Of a DNA stretch of 64,000 nt, positions 54,246-63,280 are shown piece by piece. Made by a program: the position numbers and the translations under genes. The DNA comes from Pelobacter seleniigenes DSM 18267. Lineage in GTDB: Bacteria; Desulfobacterota; Desulfuromonadia; Desulfuromonadales; Geopsychrobacteraceae. Numbering within the stretch: position 1 is the first letter of the stretch; each line of letters starts with the position of its first letter. The stretch is from the NCBI RefSeq assembly GCF_000711225.1, contig NZ_JOMG01000004.1, forward strand, positions 124,001-188,000, written 5' to 3'. The notes below the pieces were generated by a model. It was not told the DNA's origin, searched no databases, and saw nothing but the letters and a program-made list of their open reading frames with translations.

Positions 54246-55262
54246 ATGAGAAAGAATATTTTTACCAAGCTGATTGTTTTTGCAGTGGCTGCCGCGCTTT
54301 TGGCTCCAATGACAGCTTTTGCTGCAGATATTAACAAGCATACGTTTAAATTTGCCTTTCAGAACTCCAAAGAGCACCCACAGGGGCAAGGTGTCGCTAA
54401 ATTTGCAGAACTTGTTGAGCAAAAAAGTAACGGTAAAATGACGGTAAAACTATATCCGAGCGGTATGCTCGGCGGCGATCTGCAGACCGTTTCGGCTCTT
54501 CAGGGCGGAACTATTGACTTCACAGTTTTAAATGCCGGTTTGCTGGTCGGAATCGTACCTGGATTCGGTATTTTTGATTTTCCCTTCATGTTCAATGACG
54601 AACAAGAAGCTGATGCGGTTGTTGATGGCAGCTTCGGAAAAATGATGTTTGACAAACTACCGGCCAAAGGCCTGGTGGGACTGGGCTACTGGGAACTTGG
54701 TTTTCGTAACGTGACCAATAACGTTCATCCTATCACCAAACTGGAAGACTTCGCCGGGATCAAGCTGCGCGTTCTTCAATCTCCGGTCTTTATCGATACC
54801 TTCAATACCTTGGGATGCAACACGGTTCCGCTGCCCTGGCCGGAGGTTTACACCGCGCTTGAACAGCACGTTGTCGATGGCCAGGAAAACCCAGTGACGA
54901 ATGTCCAGTTTGCAAGTCTCTTTGAGGTCCAAAAATACTTTTCTTTCACCAAACACATTTACTCTCCCCAATCATCTCTGGTCAGTAAGAAAACCTGGGA
55001 CAAATTGACCGATGCGGAGAGGGCAATCATTGTTGAGGCTGAGCAGGAGGCCAAGCTTTTCCAACGCAAGGCCAATCGGGCTCAAATGGATAAATCGCTT
55101 GAGTTTGTTAAAACTAAAATGGCCGTCAATGAAATCGCTCCTGCCGAGATGGATCGCATCCGTGCCGCAGCTAAACCGGTTATTGAGAAAAACACTCCCA
55201 AAGTCGGACAAGACGTTGTCGATGCTTTCAATGCCGCCATTGCGAAGGTTCGGGGCAAATAA
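54246..55262 (+). CDS. TRAP transporter solute-binding protein (DctP family)
   Basis: A 338-residue periplasmic binding protein with a Sec signal peptide cut after AFA. The DctP fold is clear: FKFAFQNSKEHPQGQGVAKF, LYPSGMLGGDLQTVSALQGG, and the carboxylate-binding Arg in LRVLQSPVF followed by WPEVYTALEQHVVDGQENP, a diagnostic TRAP stretch. It would deliver an organic acid, probably the substrate of the upstream enzymes. The DctQ and DctM membrane subunits normally encoded beside it are absent from this window, and a terminator follows directly. Confidence 0.94.
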   Translation: MRKNIFTKLIVFAVAAALLAPMTAFAADINKHTFKFAFQNSKEHPQGQGVAKFAELVEQKSNGKMTVKLYPSGMLGGDLQTVSALQGGTIDFTVLNAGLLVGIVPGFGIFDFPFMFNDEQEADAVVDGSFGKMMFDKLPAKGLVGLGYWELGFRNVTNNVHPITKLEDFAGIKLRVLQSPVFIDTFNTLGCNTVPLPWPEVYTALEQHVVDGQENPVTNVQFASLFEVQKYFSFTKHIYSPQSSLVSKKTWDKLTDAERAIIVEAEQEAKLFQRKANRAQMDKSLEFVKTKMAVNEIAPAEMDRIRAAAKPVIEKNTPKVGQDVVDAFNAAIAKVRGK

Positions 55263-55283
55263 AATAGCAAGCTAATGCAGGTC

Positions 55284-55315
55284 AAAGAGCGGGGATGTAA
55301 CACCCCCGCTCTTTT
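55284..55315 (+). terminator. Rho-independent terminator after the TRAP binding-protein gene
   Basis: A perfect 11-bp stem (AAAGAGCGGGG / CCCCGCTCTTT) with a nine-base loop and a short T run begins 22 bases after the stop codon. Confidence 0.9.
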
Positions 55316-55687
55316 CAGTTCATGAATTTATTGTCAATAAGCAACATGAATGAATCCATTCATGTTGTCGCGAGTTATGCCTTACAGCAACACACTCTCA
55401 TGAAAAAACCACTATTTATTCATCGGATCAATCGCGAGCCCCGTTCAATTCATGCTGATAACGAGGAGCGGGATGGGAGTGCTCCATGGTCAGGTCACGT
55501 CCTCTCTATGCCCCTTCATATTTCCCGCCTGACAAACGTTGCTGCATTGTTCATTAAAAATTAACTCTTGAGCAACGAACCGCTAACACAAATACATAGA
55601 ATCTACATGTTCAATACCAAGACGTGACAACGCCGTCTTTGGTGATTTTGGACCGCGATGTGAATTCATTTATTTGTGGAGGAAAAG
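55316..55687. other. Intergenic region before the phosphoesterase gene
   Basis: About 370 bases. An 80-codon frame at 55322-55564 has no ribosome-binding site and no family resemblance and is not called. The phosphoesterase promoter should be in the AT-rich right half. Confidence 0.45.
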
Positions 55688-57073
55688 ATGGCTGAAATGC
55701 GCGATTCGATCAAGATAACCAGGCGGGATTTTATTAAAAAGACCACCTCGACAATGATTGTTCTTTCGCTGGGATCTTATCTCACGGGATGTGCCTCGGA
55801 TGATGATTCGGACAAGACGTTTTCTGGTGCTGACTTTGCGGTGATTTCCGATCCCCATGTTTATGACACGGCTTTGGGGACCGAGGGCGAGGCCTGGCAG
55901 CAGTATCTTATGTCAGACCGAAAGCTGCTGGCGGAAAGCGAAGCCATTTTAGCGGCCGCGGTTGAGCAGATTCTTGCCGCGACGCCACGGGTGAAATTTG
56001 TCATCGTGTCCGGGGACCTGACGAAAGATGGTGAAAAGCAGTGTCATGACCTGTTTGCCTCGTACATGGACCGCTTGCGCGACCAGGGGATCAAGGTTCT
56101 GGTCATTCCCGGCAATCACGACATCAACAACCCGCACGCCCACGCCTTTAGCGCTGAAGGGGTGACCGCGGTCGCCAGTGTGACCCCGGAAGAGTTTACC
56201 TCAATCTATTCGGCAATGGGGTATGCCGATGCCGTTGCCAGAGATGACCATTCCTTGAGCTACATTGCCGAGCCGGTCTCCGGGCTGTGGGTGTTCTGCC
56301 TGGACTCCTGTCAATATGCCAGCAATTATGAAAACGGTTATCCGGAAACCAGCGGCGCATTTTCCGCAGAAACTCTTGCCTGGATTGCCGAAAACATCGA
56401 AAAGGCGAAAAACCAGCATAAAACGATCATCGGAACCATGCACCATGGCATTCTTGAACATTTCACAGGCCAATCCCAATTGACCGGGTTAGGGGACGAG
56501 TATGTGGTGAATAACTGGCATACGATTTCGGAAACCTTCGCCATTGCAGGTTTGAGTCTGGTTTTTACCGGACACTATCATGCCCAGGATGCGGTTGAAC
56601 GTAAATTCGAAGATGGGTCTTTCATTTTCGATGTGGAAACCGGGTCCCTGGTCACCTACCCGAATCCGGTCCGGTTTGTCTCGATTGGTGCTGATGACAC
56701 AGTTGCGATTTCCACAGAGGTTGTGACTGAAATCGATTATAATACCGGTGGTGAACCCTTCCCCGATTACGCCCACGATTACCTGGTCAACGGTCTGACT
56801 CTGCAGGCCCCTTACTATTTGGTCAACGGCTTCGGTGTTGCTGAGGCGACGGCAACGGAAATGGCTCCGTACCTGGTTCGAGGCATGGTTGCCCATTATA
56901 GCGGAGATGAATCACCCACGGCGGATGATTTGCTCGCGGTGCAAACCTATATGGCTGATTCCGATCCCACCATTGCGACCGTAGGGAGCATCTTGGGGTC
57001 GCTGTGGGCTGACCTTGAACCATCGGATACCAACTTCAGCTTTAGTCTTGAAGACGGTATGGTCGAAGGCTAG
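55688..57073 (+). CDS. Tat-exported metallophosphoesterase lipoprotein
   Basis: A 461-residue calcineurin-like phosphoesterase. The signal has the twin-arginine motif TRRDFIKK followed by a hydrophobic stretch and lipobox LTGC, so it is folded in the cytoplasm and then anchored as a lipoprotein. Metal-ligand motifs are in order: VISDPHVYD, VSGDLTKDG, IPGNHDINN, GTMHHGILEH and FTGHYHAQD. The C-terminal 120 residues form an additional domain. The ATG at 55688 has GGAGG at five bases; a GTG at 55676 overlaps that site. Substrate unknown; phosphodiesters or phospholipids are plausible. Confidence 0.92.
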   Translation: MAEMRDSIKITRRDFIKKTTSTMIVLSLGSYLTGCASDDDSDKTFSGADFAVISDPHVYDTALGTEGEAWQQYLMSDRKLLAESEAILAAAVEQILAATPRVKFVIVSGDLTKDGEKQCHDLFASYMDRLRDQGIKVLVIPGNHDINNPHAHAFSAEGVTAVASVTPEEFTSIYSAMGYADAVARDDHSLSYIAEPVSGLWVFCLDSCQYASNYENGYPETSGAFSAETLAWIAENIEKAKNQHKTIIGTMHHGILEHFTGQSQLTGLGDEYVVNNWHTISETFAIAGLSLVFTGHYHAQDAVERKFEDGSFIFDVETGSLVTYPNPVRFVSIGADDTVAISTEVVTEIDYNTGGEPFPDYAHDYLVNGLTLQAPYYLVNGFGVAEATATEMAPYLVRGMVAHYSGDESPTADDLLAVQTYMADSDPTIATVGSILGSLWADLEPSDTNFSFSLEDGMVEG

Positions 57074-57142
57074 TGCCTGACCGGGCGGCGTGAATGCTGG
57101 CAAAGGAAATGCCGGCAGTTCAACCTTTACTCTGCGAATCCT

Positions 57143-59101
57143 TTATTCTTCATTCAGGACTTCCCTGATCTTTTTGGTCAGGGAGGCCATGGAGATCGGT
57201 TTCTGCAGAAAATTCAGCCCTTCTTCAATCACTCCCTTGTTGGAAATGATATCTGCTGGATACCCGGATAGAAAAAGGACTTTCATGTCCGGTCTGATGG
57301 CGTGAAGCTTGTGACTTAATTCCCAGCCATTGACTTCCGGCATGATGATATCAGTGATGAGTAAATGAATGGGGCCTCTATGGGCTTGAGCCAGGGAGAT
57401 AGCCTTGTCCGCGGTTTTCGCTTCTAAAACCTGATATCCGCACTGCTCCAACATTGTGGACTCCAGCTTAAGGAGCATTTCTTCATCTTCAACAAGCAGG
57501 ATCGTTTCGCTTCCCCGATAATCAAGTGCTTGGGTATTTCTGATCTCTGCTTCATTGGTTTCAGAACAGCGCGGAAAAAAAATACAGAAGGCTGAGCCAC
57601 GGCCAGGCTCGCTGCGCACGTCGATAAACCCATCATTCTGTTTTACCGCTCCGTACACGGTCGCCAGCCCAAGTCCGGTTCCGGCCCCGATTCCTTTGGT
57701 TGTGAAAAAGGGCTCAAAAATATGTTTCAGGGTCTCTTTGTCCATGCCACAGCCGTCATCGCTGACACAAATTTGAACGTATTCCCCGGCCGGGAGTTTA
57801 AACTCCTTAAACGTTTTCGGATGGTCTCCGGGCGTGAGGTTTTGAGTTGATATGCTGATGCCTCCGGTATCGCTGATGGCATCACGGGCATTGACGCACA
57901 GGTTGGCGAGAATCTGGTCCACCTGGGAGGGGTCCACTTTGATCTGCCATAGGTTTGGCGCGGGCTTCCAGGAGAGCTGGATATTCTCGCCAATAAGCCT
58001 TTGCAGCATTTTGAGGGTGGCGGGGATGACTTCATTTAAGTCAATGATCTGCGGTGTTATGGTTTGCTTGCGGGCAAAGGTGAGCAGTTGCTTGGTCAGG
58101 TCGGCGGAATGGTTGGCGGCTTTCTGGATTTCAGTGAGATTGGCGAGAACCGGTTCAGAGCGGAGGGATTTTTTCATTGCCAGTTCACTGTGGCCAAGAA
58201 TAACCCCCAACATATTGTTGAAGTCGTGGGCGATTCCTCCGGCCAGTTGACCGATCGATTCGATCTTTTGGGTCTGCTGGAGATGGCTTTCCAGCTCATG
58301 GCGTTTTTCTTCGGCGCGTCTTAATTCAGTGATATCGCGGCCAACGCCCAGTACGCCGATGATAATCCCGTTGGCGTCATACATGGGAACTTTGGTGGTT
58401 AACAGCAGGATCCGCTCCCCGGTATCGGCCAGAGTGATCCATTCCTCGTTAGTGGTCGGCTTGCCAGCCTGCATGGCCAGCTTGTCATTGAAACGGAAAA
58501 AATCAGCCAATTCCTTGTCGACAAAGTCATAATCTGTTTTGCCGATGATATCCGCTTCCCTGGCGCCATAGAAGCGTTCAAAGGTGGTATTGCACGACAG
58601 GAAAACACCATCGGCATCTTTGAGCCAAATTAAATCGGGGATAGTATCCAGAAGTGCCCGGAAGCGGTTTTTACTTTCGAGCAGTTCGGCTTCATACGTT
58701 TTGCGGTTGGAGATATCCCGGACAAAAGCTGTATGGAAAATTTGTCCACTTAAGTACACTTGTTTGACGATCACTTCAACCGGGAAGATGATGCCGTCTT
58801 TGCGGCGGTGAGTTGTCTCGATGGTTGCGCTTTGGACCGTTTTCAGGTTTTCCCAGTGCTCATGCCAGCGGTCTCTGGGATAGTCGGGGTCGACTTCCCA
58901 TAAGTGCATGGACAACAGTTCTTCCCGCGAATAACCAAGGGACTCGCAAGCAGCTTTATTCACATAACAGAAATGACCATCCGCAGCCATCCAGAAGACA
59001 GCTTCCGGAGATATCTCTATAGCATGAATGAAAAAATCATGATTGTTTTGAATAAATCCAGATTCCAAAGCGGGAAGGGCATCATTTGTTCTGTTCGGCA
59101 T
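57143..59101 (-). CDS. Soluble hybrid histidine kinase, PAS-PAS-kinase-receiver
   Basis: A 652-residue kinase without membrane helices. Two PAS domains (about residues 20-140 and 145-270), H-box [10 protein letters not shown] (His about 292), ATPase domain with DDGCGM and GTGLGLATV, and a C-terminal receiver with Asp about 584 (LLITDIIMPEVNG) and Lys in FLQKPIS. Kinase and receiver parts resemble those of the membrane kinase at 29859-32081, so the two are paralogues with different sensor ends. It converges on the phosphoesterase gene. Signal and partner unknown. Confidence 0.92.
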   Translation of the reverse strand: MPNRTNDALPALESGFIQNNHDFFIHAIEISPEAVFWMAADGHFCYVNKAACESLGYSREELLSMHLWEVDPDYPRDRWHEHWENLKTVQSATIETTHRRKDGIIFPVEVIVKQVYLSGQIFHTAFVRDISNRKTYEAELLESKNRFRALLDTIPDLIWLKDADGVFLSCNTTFERFYGAREADIIGKTDYDFVDKELADFFRFNDKLAMQAGKPTTNEEWITLADTGERILLLTTKVPMYDANGIIIGVLGVGRDITELRRAEEKRHELESHLQQTQKIESIGQLAGGIAHDFNNMLGVILGHSELAMKKSLRSEPVLANLTEIQKAANHSADLTKQLLTFARKQTITPQIIDLNEVIPATLKMLQRLIGENIQLSWKPAPNLWQIKVDPSQVDQILANLCVNARDAISDTGGISISTQNLTPGDHPKTFKEFKLPAGEYVQICVSDDGCGMDKETLKHIFEPFFTTKGIGAGTGLGLATVYGAVKQNDGFIDVRSEPGRGSAFCIFFPRCSETNEAEIRNTQALDYRGSETILLVEDEEMLLKLESTMLEQCGYQVLEAKTADKAISLAQAHRGPIHLLITDIIMPEVNGWELSHKLHAIRPDMKVLFLSGYPADIISNKGVIEEGLNFLQKPISMASLTKKIREVLNEE

Positions 59102-59725
59102 GTTTAATCCTGGGCGGAAAAATAGCTCTCAATGATTGATGACGCTCTATTTTTCTATGACGACGACGGTCTGTTGCTGCTAGCGTTTCAAATCATCTGT
59201 TTGCAAAACATCCCCCCTGGGTCAATGTGGAATTATTCATCTAAATATATTGTCATAGAAGAAGTCAAGTTTTAGAGAGGTCGGCCGCGGATGAATTAAT
59301 TTCTGAGGCTAACTCAGTAGATTGCTGTTAACGTTTGCCTTATCTTAACTCTGCGGGTTTCTTGACTTGGAAGCCATTGCCGCGTAAGTTGCCAAAGATT
59401 GAAACCGTTGCGAAGGAGGGGGCCTGCGATAATGAGTCACTTGAATTGGTGGATGCCGGTTAAGTGGCTTTTTTTGTGGAACCTCCACACCAAACAAGTG
59501 TTCCCTGGTCTCCCTAACCAAACCGGAGCGCGGCTTAAGGCCGTGGACGCAGGCGTGGAGCAGTGGTCAGATTGACAGTTGTTACTGGTTGGATTGATCC
59601 TGGCGAATATTTTTCCCCACCGCTTTTTTTGACGAGGTCGTGACCAGAGCAGGCCTTGCAAGATGAGCCTGAGCTGGTGACCAATGGCCGTCAGCAGGGG
59701 GCCGGGAACCCCTCGGCAGTCCGGT
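59102..59725. other. 620-base interval with no recognisable gene
   Basis: The stretch separates the hybrid kinase from the respiratory operon. A 74-codon minus-strand frame (59437-59661) is Arg/Ser/Pro-rich, lacks a ribosome-binding site and reads like non-coding GC-rich DNA. The kinase promoter should lie near the left end. No terminator with a clear T tract is seen for the respiratory operon. Confidence 0.5.
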
Positions 59726-61117
59726 TTATTGCCTGCTCTGAAGAAACGCCACGAGGTCCTCGACGTCCTTGGCTTTCAGGATGCCGCCGTAGGCCGGCAT
59801 GTTGTAGCCGCCGTTAAGAATCCGGATTGTCATCTGCTGAGCGGTGAGTCGGTTGCCCACCGTGGTCAGGTTCGGTCCGCGCCGGCCGCCCTGGTCGGAA
59901 ATGGTGTGGCAGTAAAGGCAACCCCGCTTCGAAAAGGCCAGGCCGCCTCTGGCAACAGGGCCACTGCTGGTGCCGATGACCGTTGCGCTCAGTGGTTTGG
60001 CGTTGAAATCAGGGGACCAGTCGGCCTGCAGACCGGCGAGCCAGAGCGCTCCCATGGCGGAAAGAATCAGGAGCAGCGAACAAAGCGCCCAGGGCCGATT
60101 AAGGGGATGTCTGTCGCCGCTGTTGGCGACCAGCGGCAGCAACAGCAGAACCAGGAAGCCGAGCAACGGTGCGAGCAGAATGACGTAGTTTTCGAGCCCG
60201 TGAGGTAACAGGGCAAGGACTGCGAAATACCACATGAAGTACCAATCCGGCCGGGGCTGGGCATGCAGCAGGCTCGGATCTGGCGGTACCCCGATATCTG
60301 GCGGACCAACAGCGAAGGCCAGGCTGATGATTGCGATAATCACCAAAACGCCGAAAACCGCGTCCCGCCAGACCGCTGCCGGCCAGAAGGGTTCGCCGCT
60401 GTTGCTGAGCAGTTCCTGATACCATTGCCGGTAGCTGGCCGGGTCGACCGGGCGATTGCGCTCAGGCGGTTCGGAAATTCCGTTGCGCAGAACCAGGTAA
60501 AGATGAAGTCCGACGACCATGAGCAGCAACCCTGGCAGCACAAAAACATGCAGGGCGAAAAAACGGCTCAGGGTGTCGGCGCCGACGTTTGGTCCCCCCA
60601 ACAGAAAATGGCCGATCTGGCTGCCGATAAGGGGTGTCCGGCCCGCCTGCTCGGCTCCGACCACCAGTGACCAGAGGGCGTTTTGATCCCAACGCAGGAT
60701 CTGCCCGGTGAACCCCATCCCAAGAGTTGCAAAGAGCAGAATCGTGCCGCTGATCCAGTTCATCTCGCGCGGGAATTTATAGGAACCGGTCAAGAATATG
60801 CGGATGGCATGCAATCCCACCAGTAACACCATGGCCGATGCTCCGAAAAAGTGCGCGCCGCGTAAAAAATGACCAAAAGGGGCCTGCTCGGTGATGTATT
60901 GCAGGCTCTGATAAGCCTGCCCCGATGACGGGATATAGATGGTGGCCAATGCGATGCCGGTTACGACTTGAATCATGAAGGCCAACAGGGTAGCGCTGCC
61001 GAAGATGTAACTCCACCCTGTTTTCGGCGGGACGGGATGCAACAGCATGGGCCTGATCATTTGCCAGAGCCCGGTACGGTCCTCAAGCCAGTTAGCGATG
61101 CTCCTCAACAGTTTCAT
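59726..61117 (-). CDS. Cytochrome b fused to a C-terminal cytochrome c domain
   Basis: A 463-residue quinol-oxidising cytochrome b. The N-terminal part has the four-helix haem bundle (His pairs in HFLRGAHFFGASAMVLLVGLH and FFALHVFVLPGLLLMVVGLH). The quinol-site PEWY motif appears as PDWY. After about eight helices a cytochrome c domain follows with CLYCH (Cys about 400 and 403, His about 404) and the axial Met in GGYNMPAYGG. With the adjacent Rieske protein it forms a bc-type complex in which the fused c domain can replace cytochrome c1. Last gene of the operon. Confidence 0.93.
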   Translation of the reverse strand: MKLLRSIANWLEDRTGLWQMIRPMLLHPVPPKTGWSYIFGSATLLAFMIQVVTGIALATIYIPSSGQAYQSLQYITEQAPFGHFLRGAHFFGASAMVLLVGLHAIRIFLTGSYKFPREMNWISGTILLFATLGMGFTGQILRWDQNALWSLVVGAEQAGRTPLIGSQIGHFLLGGPNVGADTLSRFFALHVFVLPGLLLMVVGLHLYLVLRNGISEPPERNRPVDPASYRQWYQELLSNSGEPFWPAAVWRDAVFGVLVIIAIISLAFAVGPPDIGVPPDPSLLHAQPRPDWYFMWYFAVLALLPHGLENYVILLAPLLGFLVLLLLPLVANSGDRHPLNRPWALCSLLLILSAMGALWLAGLQADWSPDFNAKPLSATVIGTSSGPVARGGLAFSKRGCLYCHTISDQGGRRGPNLTTVGNRLTAQQMTIRILNGGYNMPAYGGILKAKDVEDLVAFLQSRQ

Positions 61118-61146
61118 AGTGTCTGACTCCTGGTCCGGTTTCTGTC

Positions 61147-61656
61147 TCAGGTGATGGGCAGGGGGCGGGTCTGGATTTCGACCTGTCCATTTTGAATTCG
61201 GGTCTCGAAGCGTTTTAGCGGCTGCGGTGGCGGCCCGCCGGCAACCTCGCCGTTACCGTAGTAAACGCCACCGTGGCAAGGGCACATGAACAGCTCGGCC
61301 TCCGGTTCCCAGCGGACCGGGCAGCCCAGATGAGAACAGTTGACGTCGAAAGCGACAAATTGCTGTTCGTCTTCCCGGCGCAGCCAGGTGGCTGTTTTGC
61401 CGACCACCCCGGCCCAGGGTAAGGCCTGTGGGTCGTTGAAGGTCACCTTGACGGTCTCTCCAATTCGGAAACTGTCCGGCGCTCCTATCCCAACCCAGCT
61501 GGACGGGCGCTTACGTAGCAGCGGACCGAGCAAGAAGCCGATCACCGGAGTCCCGGCCAGGAGCGCTCCCAAGCCGCCAAGGGCGATCGAGAGAATGCCA
61601 AGGGCTCGCCGTCGCGCTGTCAGATCTTTATTGTCATGGTCAGTTGAGGAGGTCAT
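61147..61656 (-). CDS. Rieske iron-sulfur protein
   Basis: A 169-residue membrane-anchored Rieske protein. An N-terminal helix (about residues 19-45) is preceded by RRRALG, compatible with Tat export. The [2Fe-2S] ligands are C107/H109 (CSHLGC) and C125/H128 (CPCHGG), with C112 and C127 available for the usual disulfide. Start at 61656: AGGAG eight bases upstream. It overlaps the small membrane protein gene by four bases and precedes the cytochrome b-c gene by 29 bases. Confidence 0.94.
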   Translation of the reverse strand: MTSSTDHDNKDLTARRRALGILSIALGGLGALLAGTPVIGFLLGPLLRKRPSSWVGIGAPDSFRIGETVKVTFNDPQALPWAGVVGKTATWLRREDEQQFVAFDVNCSHLGCPVRWEPEAELFMCPCHGGVYYGNGEVAGGPPPQPLKRFETRIQNGQVEIQTRPLPIT

Positions 61657-61901
61657 TTGCGCAGCTCCTGGATCCATTGGAAGATGCTCAAAGCACATAA
61701 CAACAAGCCGACAACGACAAAGACCCAGGACGTTAGAATCCCCCACAGGCCGATGGTGGCGGCCAGGGCCAAGACCATTGGCCAAGCGGTTGGAGGTGGA
61801 ATAACCGCAGGTTTGGCATCGCACCATTCCGGTACAGGTTCGGCGCTGCCGTCTTGCCGGCTCTTTTGACCAGACTCGTGTTTATTCCTCTTGGACAGCA
61901 T
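61653..61901 (-). CDS. Small membrane protein of the oxidase operon
   Basis: An 82-residue protein with a polar, basic N-terminal third and two adjacent membrane helices (about residues 40-75). Its size and place between ctaG and the Rieske gene resemble the small accessory or subunit-IV-like proteins of cytochrome oxidase operons, but the sequence itself is not diagnostic. Its stop overlaps the Rieske start (ATGA). Confidence 0.72.
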   Translation of the reverse strand: MLSKRNKHESGQKSRQDGSAEPVPEWCDAKPAVIPPPTAWPMVLALAATIGLWGILTSWVFVVVGLLLCALSIFQWIQELRK

Positions 61902-61919
61902 AACGCTTGATCCTCCTTT

Positions 61920-62729
61920 TCAGAAAGAAGCCTGCCTGTTCACTCCGCTGCGCTCCTCCCCGGCGGCGTACCAGCGCGTCAGCACCCCGAGGATGGCAGT
62001 GAGGAAGATAAGACTGCCCCCGACCCACATGAGTACGCCCCCCAATTGCTGGTCGGCGAGAGGAGAAAGTCCCCAGCTGTTTCGCAGCAAAGGCAGAATG
62101 CCGAGGGTATCATCGGGATGTTGATAGCCGAGGTAGATCAGCTGCGGGGCAAAGGTGAGGATAATGCCCAGCAGGCTGTTTGCCAGTGCGCCGGTAAAAA
62201 GATAGACCAGAGCATAAAACGTATTCAGTGCCCGGGACGCCGCCGGTCCGAACACCGGCCACCAGAAGATGGTGCCGGTTACCAAGAAACACAGGTGCTC
62301 AAATATATGGACATGCTCGTTGCTCAGGGTCGCGGCATAGAGGATCGGCAGGTGCCAGATCCACAAGGTTGCAATCCCCAGCAGCCAAGCGACCGGCGGT
62401 CGGCCGAGAATCCCCTCGATTCGGGCCGGCAAAGCTTTTTGGAGGAAGTGCCGGGTCGGATCCGCAGGAAGGCCGAGCAGCAGCAGCGGCGGAACAATCA
62501 GGTCGAGCAGCAGATGCTGGATCATGTGCGCGCTGAACAGATAATCGTCGCTGAGAATGTCCAGTGGCGACATGAGCGCGACCACGGTAGCGAGCGTCCC
62601 GAGCAGGAACCAGATGAATCGGCGTGGCGGATGCAGCCTGGTCAGTGCCAGATAGAGGATCCCCAGCCCCAGCGAACCGATCAGAACCGAGGGGTAAAAA
62701 GACCAGGCGCTGAGGAGTCGTGCCATCAT
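61920..62729 (-). CDS. ctaG: Cytochrome c oxidase assembly factor CtaG (caa3 type)
   Basis: A 269-residue membrane protein with seven or so helices of the CtaG_caa3 family, needed for copper-site assembly of caa3-type oxidases. Typical features are SPLDILSDDYLFSAHMIQHLLLDLIVPPLLLLG (interrupted into loops and helices), LWIWHLPILYAATL and EHLCFLVTGTIFWWPVFGP; the repeated His residues could bind copper. Tandem ATGs at 62729 and 62726 overlap the subunit III stop, so translation is coupled. Confidence 0.9.
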   Translation of the reverse strand: MMARLLSAWSFYPSVLIGSLGLGILYLALTRLHPPRRFIWFLLGTLATVVALMSPLDILSDDYLFSAHMIQHLLLDLIVPPLLLLGLPADPTRHFLQKALPARIEGILGRPPVAWLLGIATLWIWHLPILYAATLSNEHVHIFEHLCFLVTGTIFWWPVFGPAASRALNTFYALVYLFTGALANSLLGIILTFAPQLIYLGYQHPDDTLGILPLLRNSWGLSPLADQQLGGVLMWVGGSLIFLTAILGVLTRWYAAGEERSGVNRQASF

Positions 62730-63280
62730 AAAGCGGCCCAAAGGTAGACCACGGCAAAGATCACCACCCAGACGACATCGACGAAGTGCCAATACAGCGA
62801 GATAGACTCCGTGGCGGTTGGCGCTGGTTCCGTCTCCCGGCCAAAAACGGCCAGGCACCAGAGGATGGTCAGTAACAGCAGGCCGATGAAGACATGCAGC
62901 CCGTGGAACCCGGTCAGCGTGAAAAAGGTCGTCCCGAACAGGCTCCGCCCGATGGTGATGTGCTGCAGCAGCAGGTCTTTATATTCCAGCCCCTGGCCAA
63001 CCAGGAAGATCGCGCCCAGGACAATCGTGAGCAGTAACCAGAACGCGCCGCGCCGTCGGTTTTGCGGCAGGCTGCGCCCGGCCCGCCAGACACTGAAACT
63101 GCTGGCAAACAGGAAGATCGAGTAGACGGAGGTTTTGCCGATGTGCAGTTGTCCGACACCTGCAGCCCCGCCGGCGGTTCCTTTGCTGTGGAAGAAAGCG
63201 TAGGCAATCACCAGCATCAGGAAGAAAATCACCTCCGAGGCGATGAAGAGCAGCATGGCCATTTTGTTCTTGTCCATCAT
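62726..63280 (-). CDS. Cytochrome c oxidase subunit III
   Basis: A 184-residue subunit III with five membrane helices, short like those of bacterial caa3-type oxidases. Landmarks: [50 protein letters not shown] and the closing [22 protein letters not shown] lies seven bases before the ATG. It overlaps subunit I and ctaG by four bases each. Confidence 0.95.
   Translation of the reverse strand: MMDKNKMAMLLFIASEVIFFLMLVIAYAFFHSKGTAGGAAGVGQLHIGKTSVYSIFLFASSFSVWRAGRSLPQNRRRGAFWLLLTIVLGAIFLVGQGLEYKDLLLQHITIGRSLFGTTFFTLTGFHGLHVFIGLLLLTILWCLAVFGRETEPAPTATESISLYWHFVDVVWVVIFAVVYLWAAL

Noticed and set aside
55322-55564. 80-residue frame after the TRAP terminator
   Set aside because: No ribosome-binding site, no recognisable motif; begins immediately after a terminator.
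59437-59661. 74-residue Arg/Ser/Pro-rich frame, possible transposase scrap
   Set aside because: No motif of any transposase and no inverted repeats around it.
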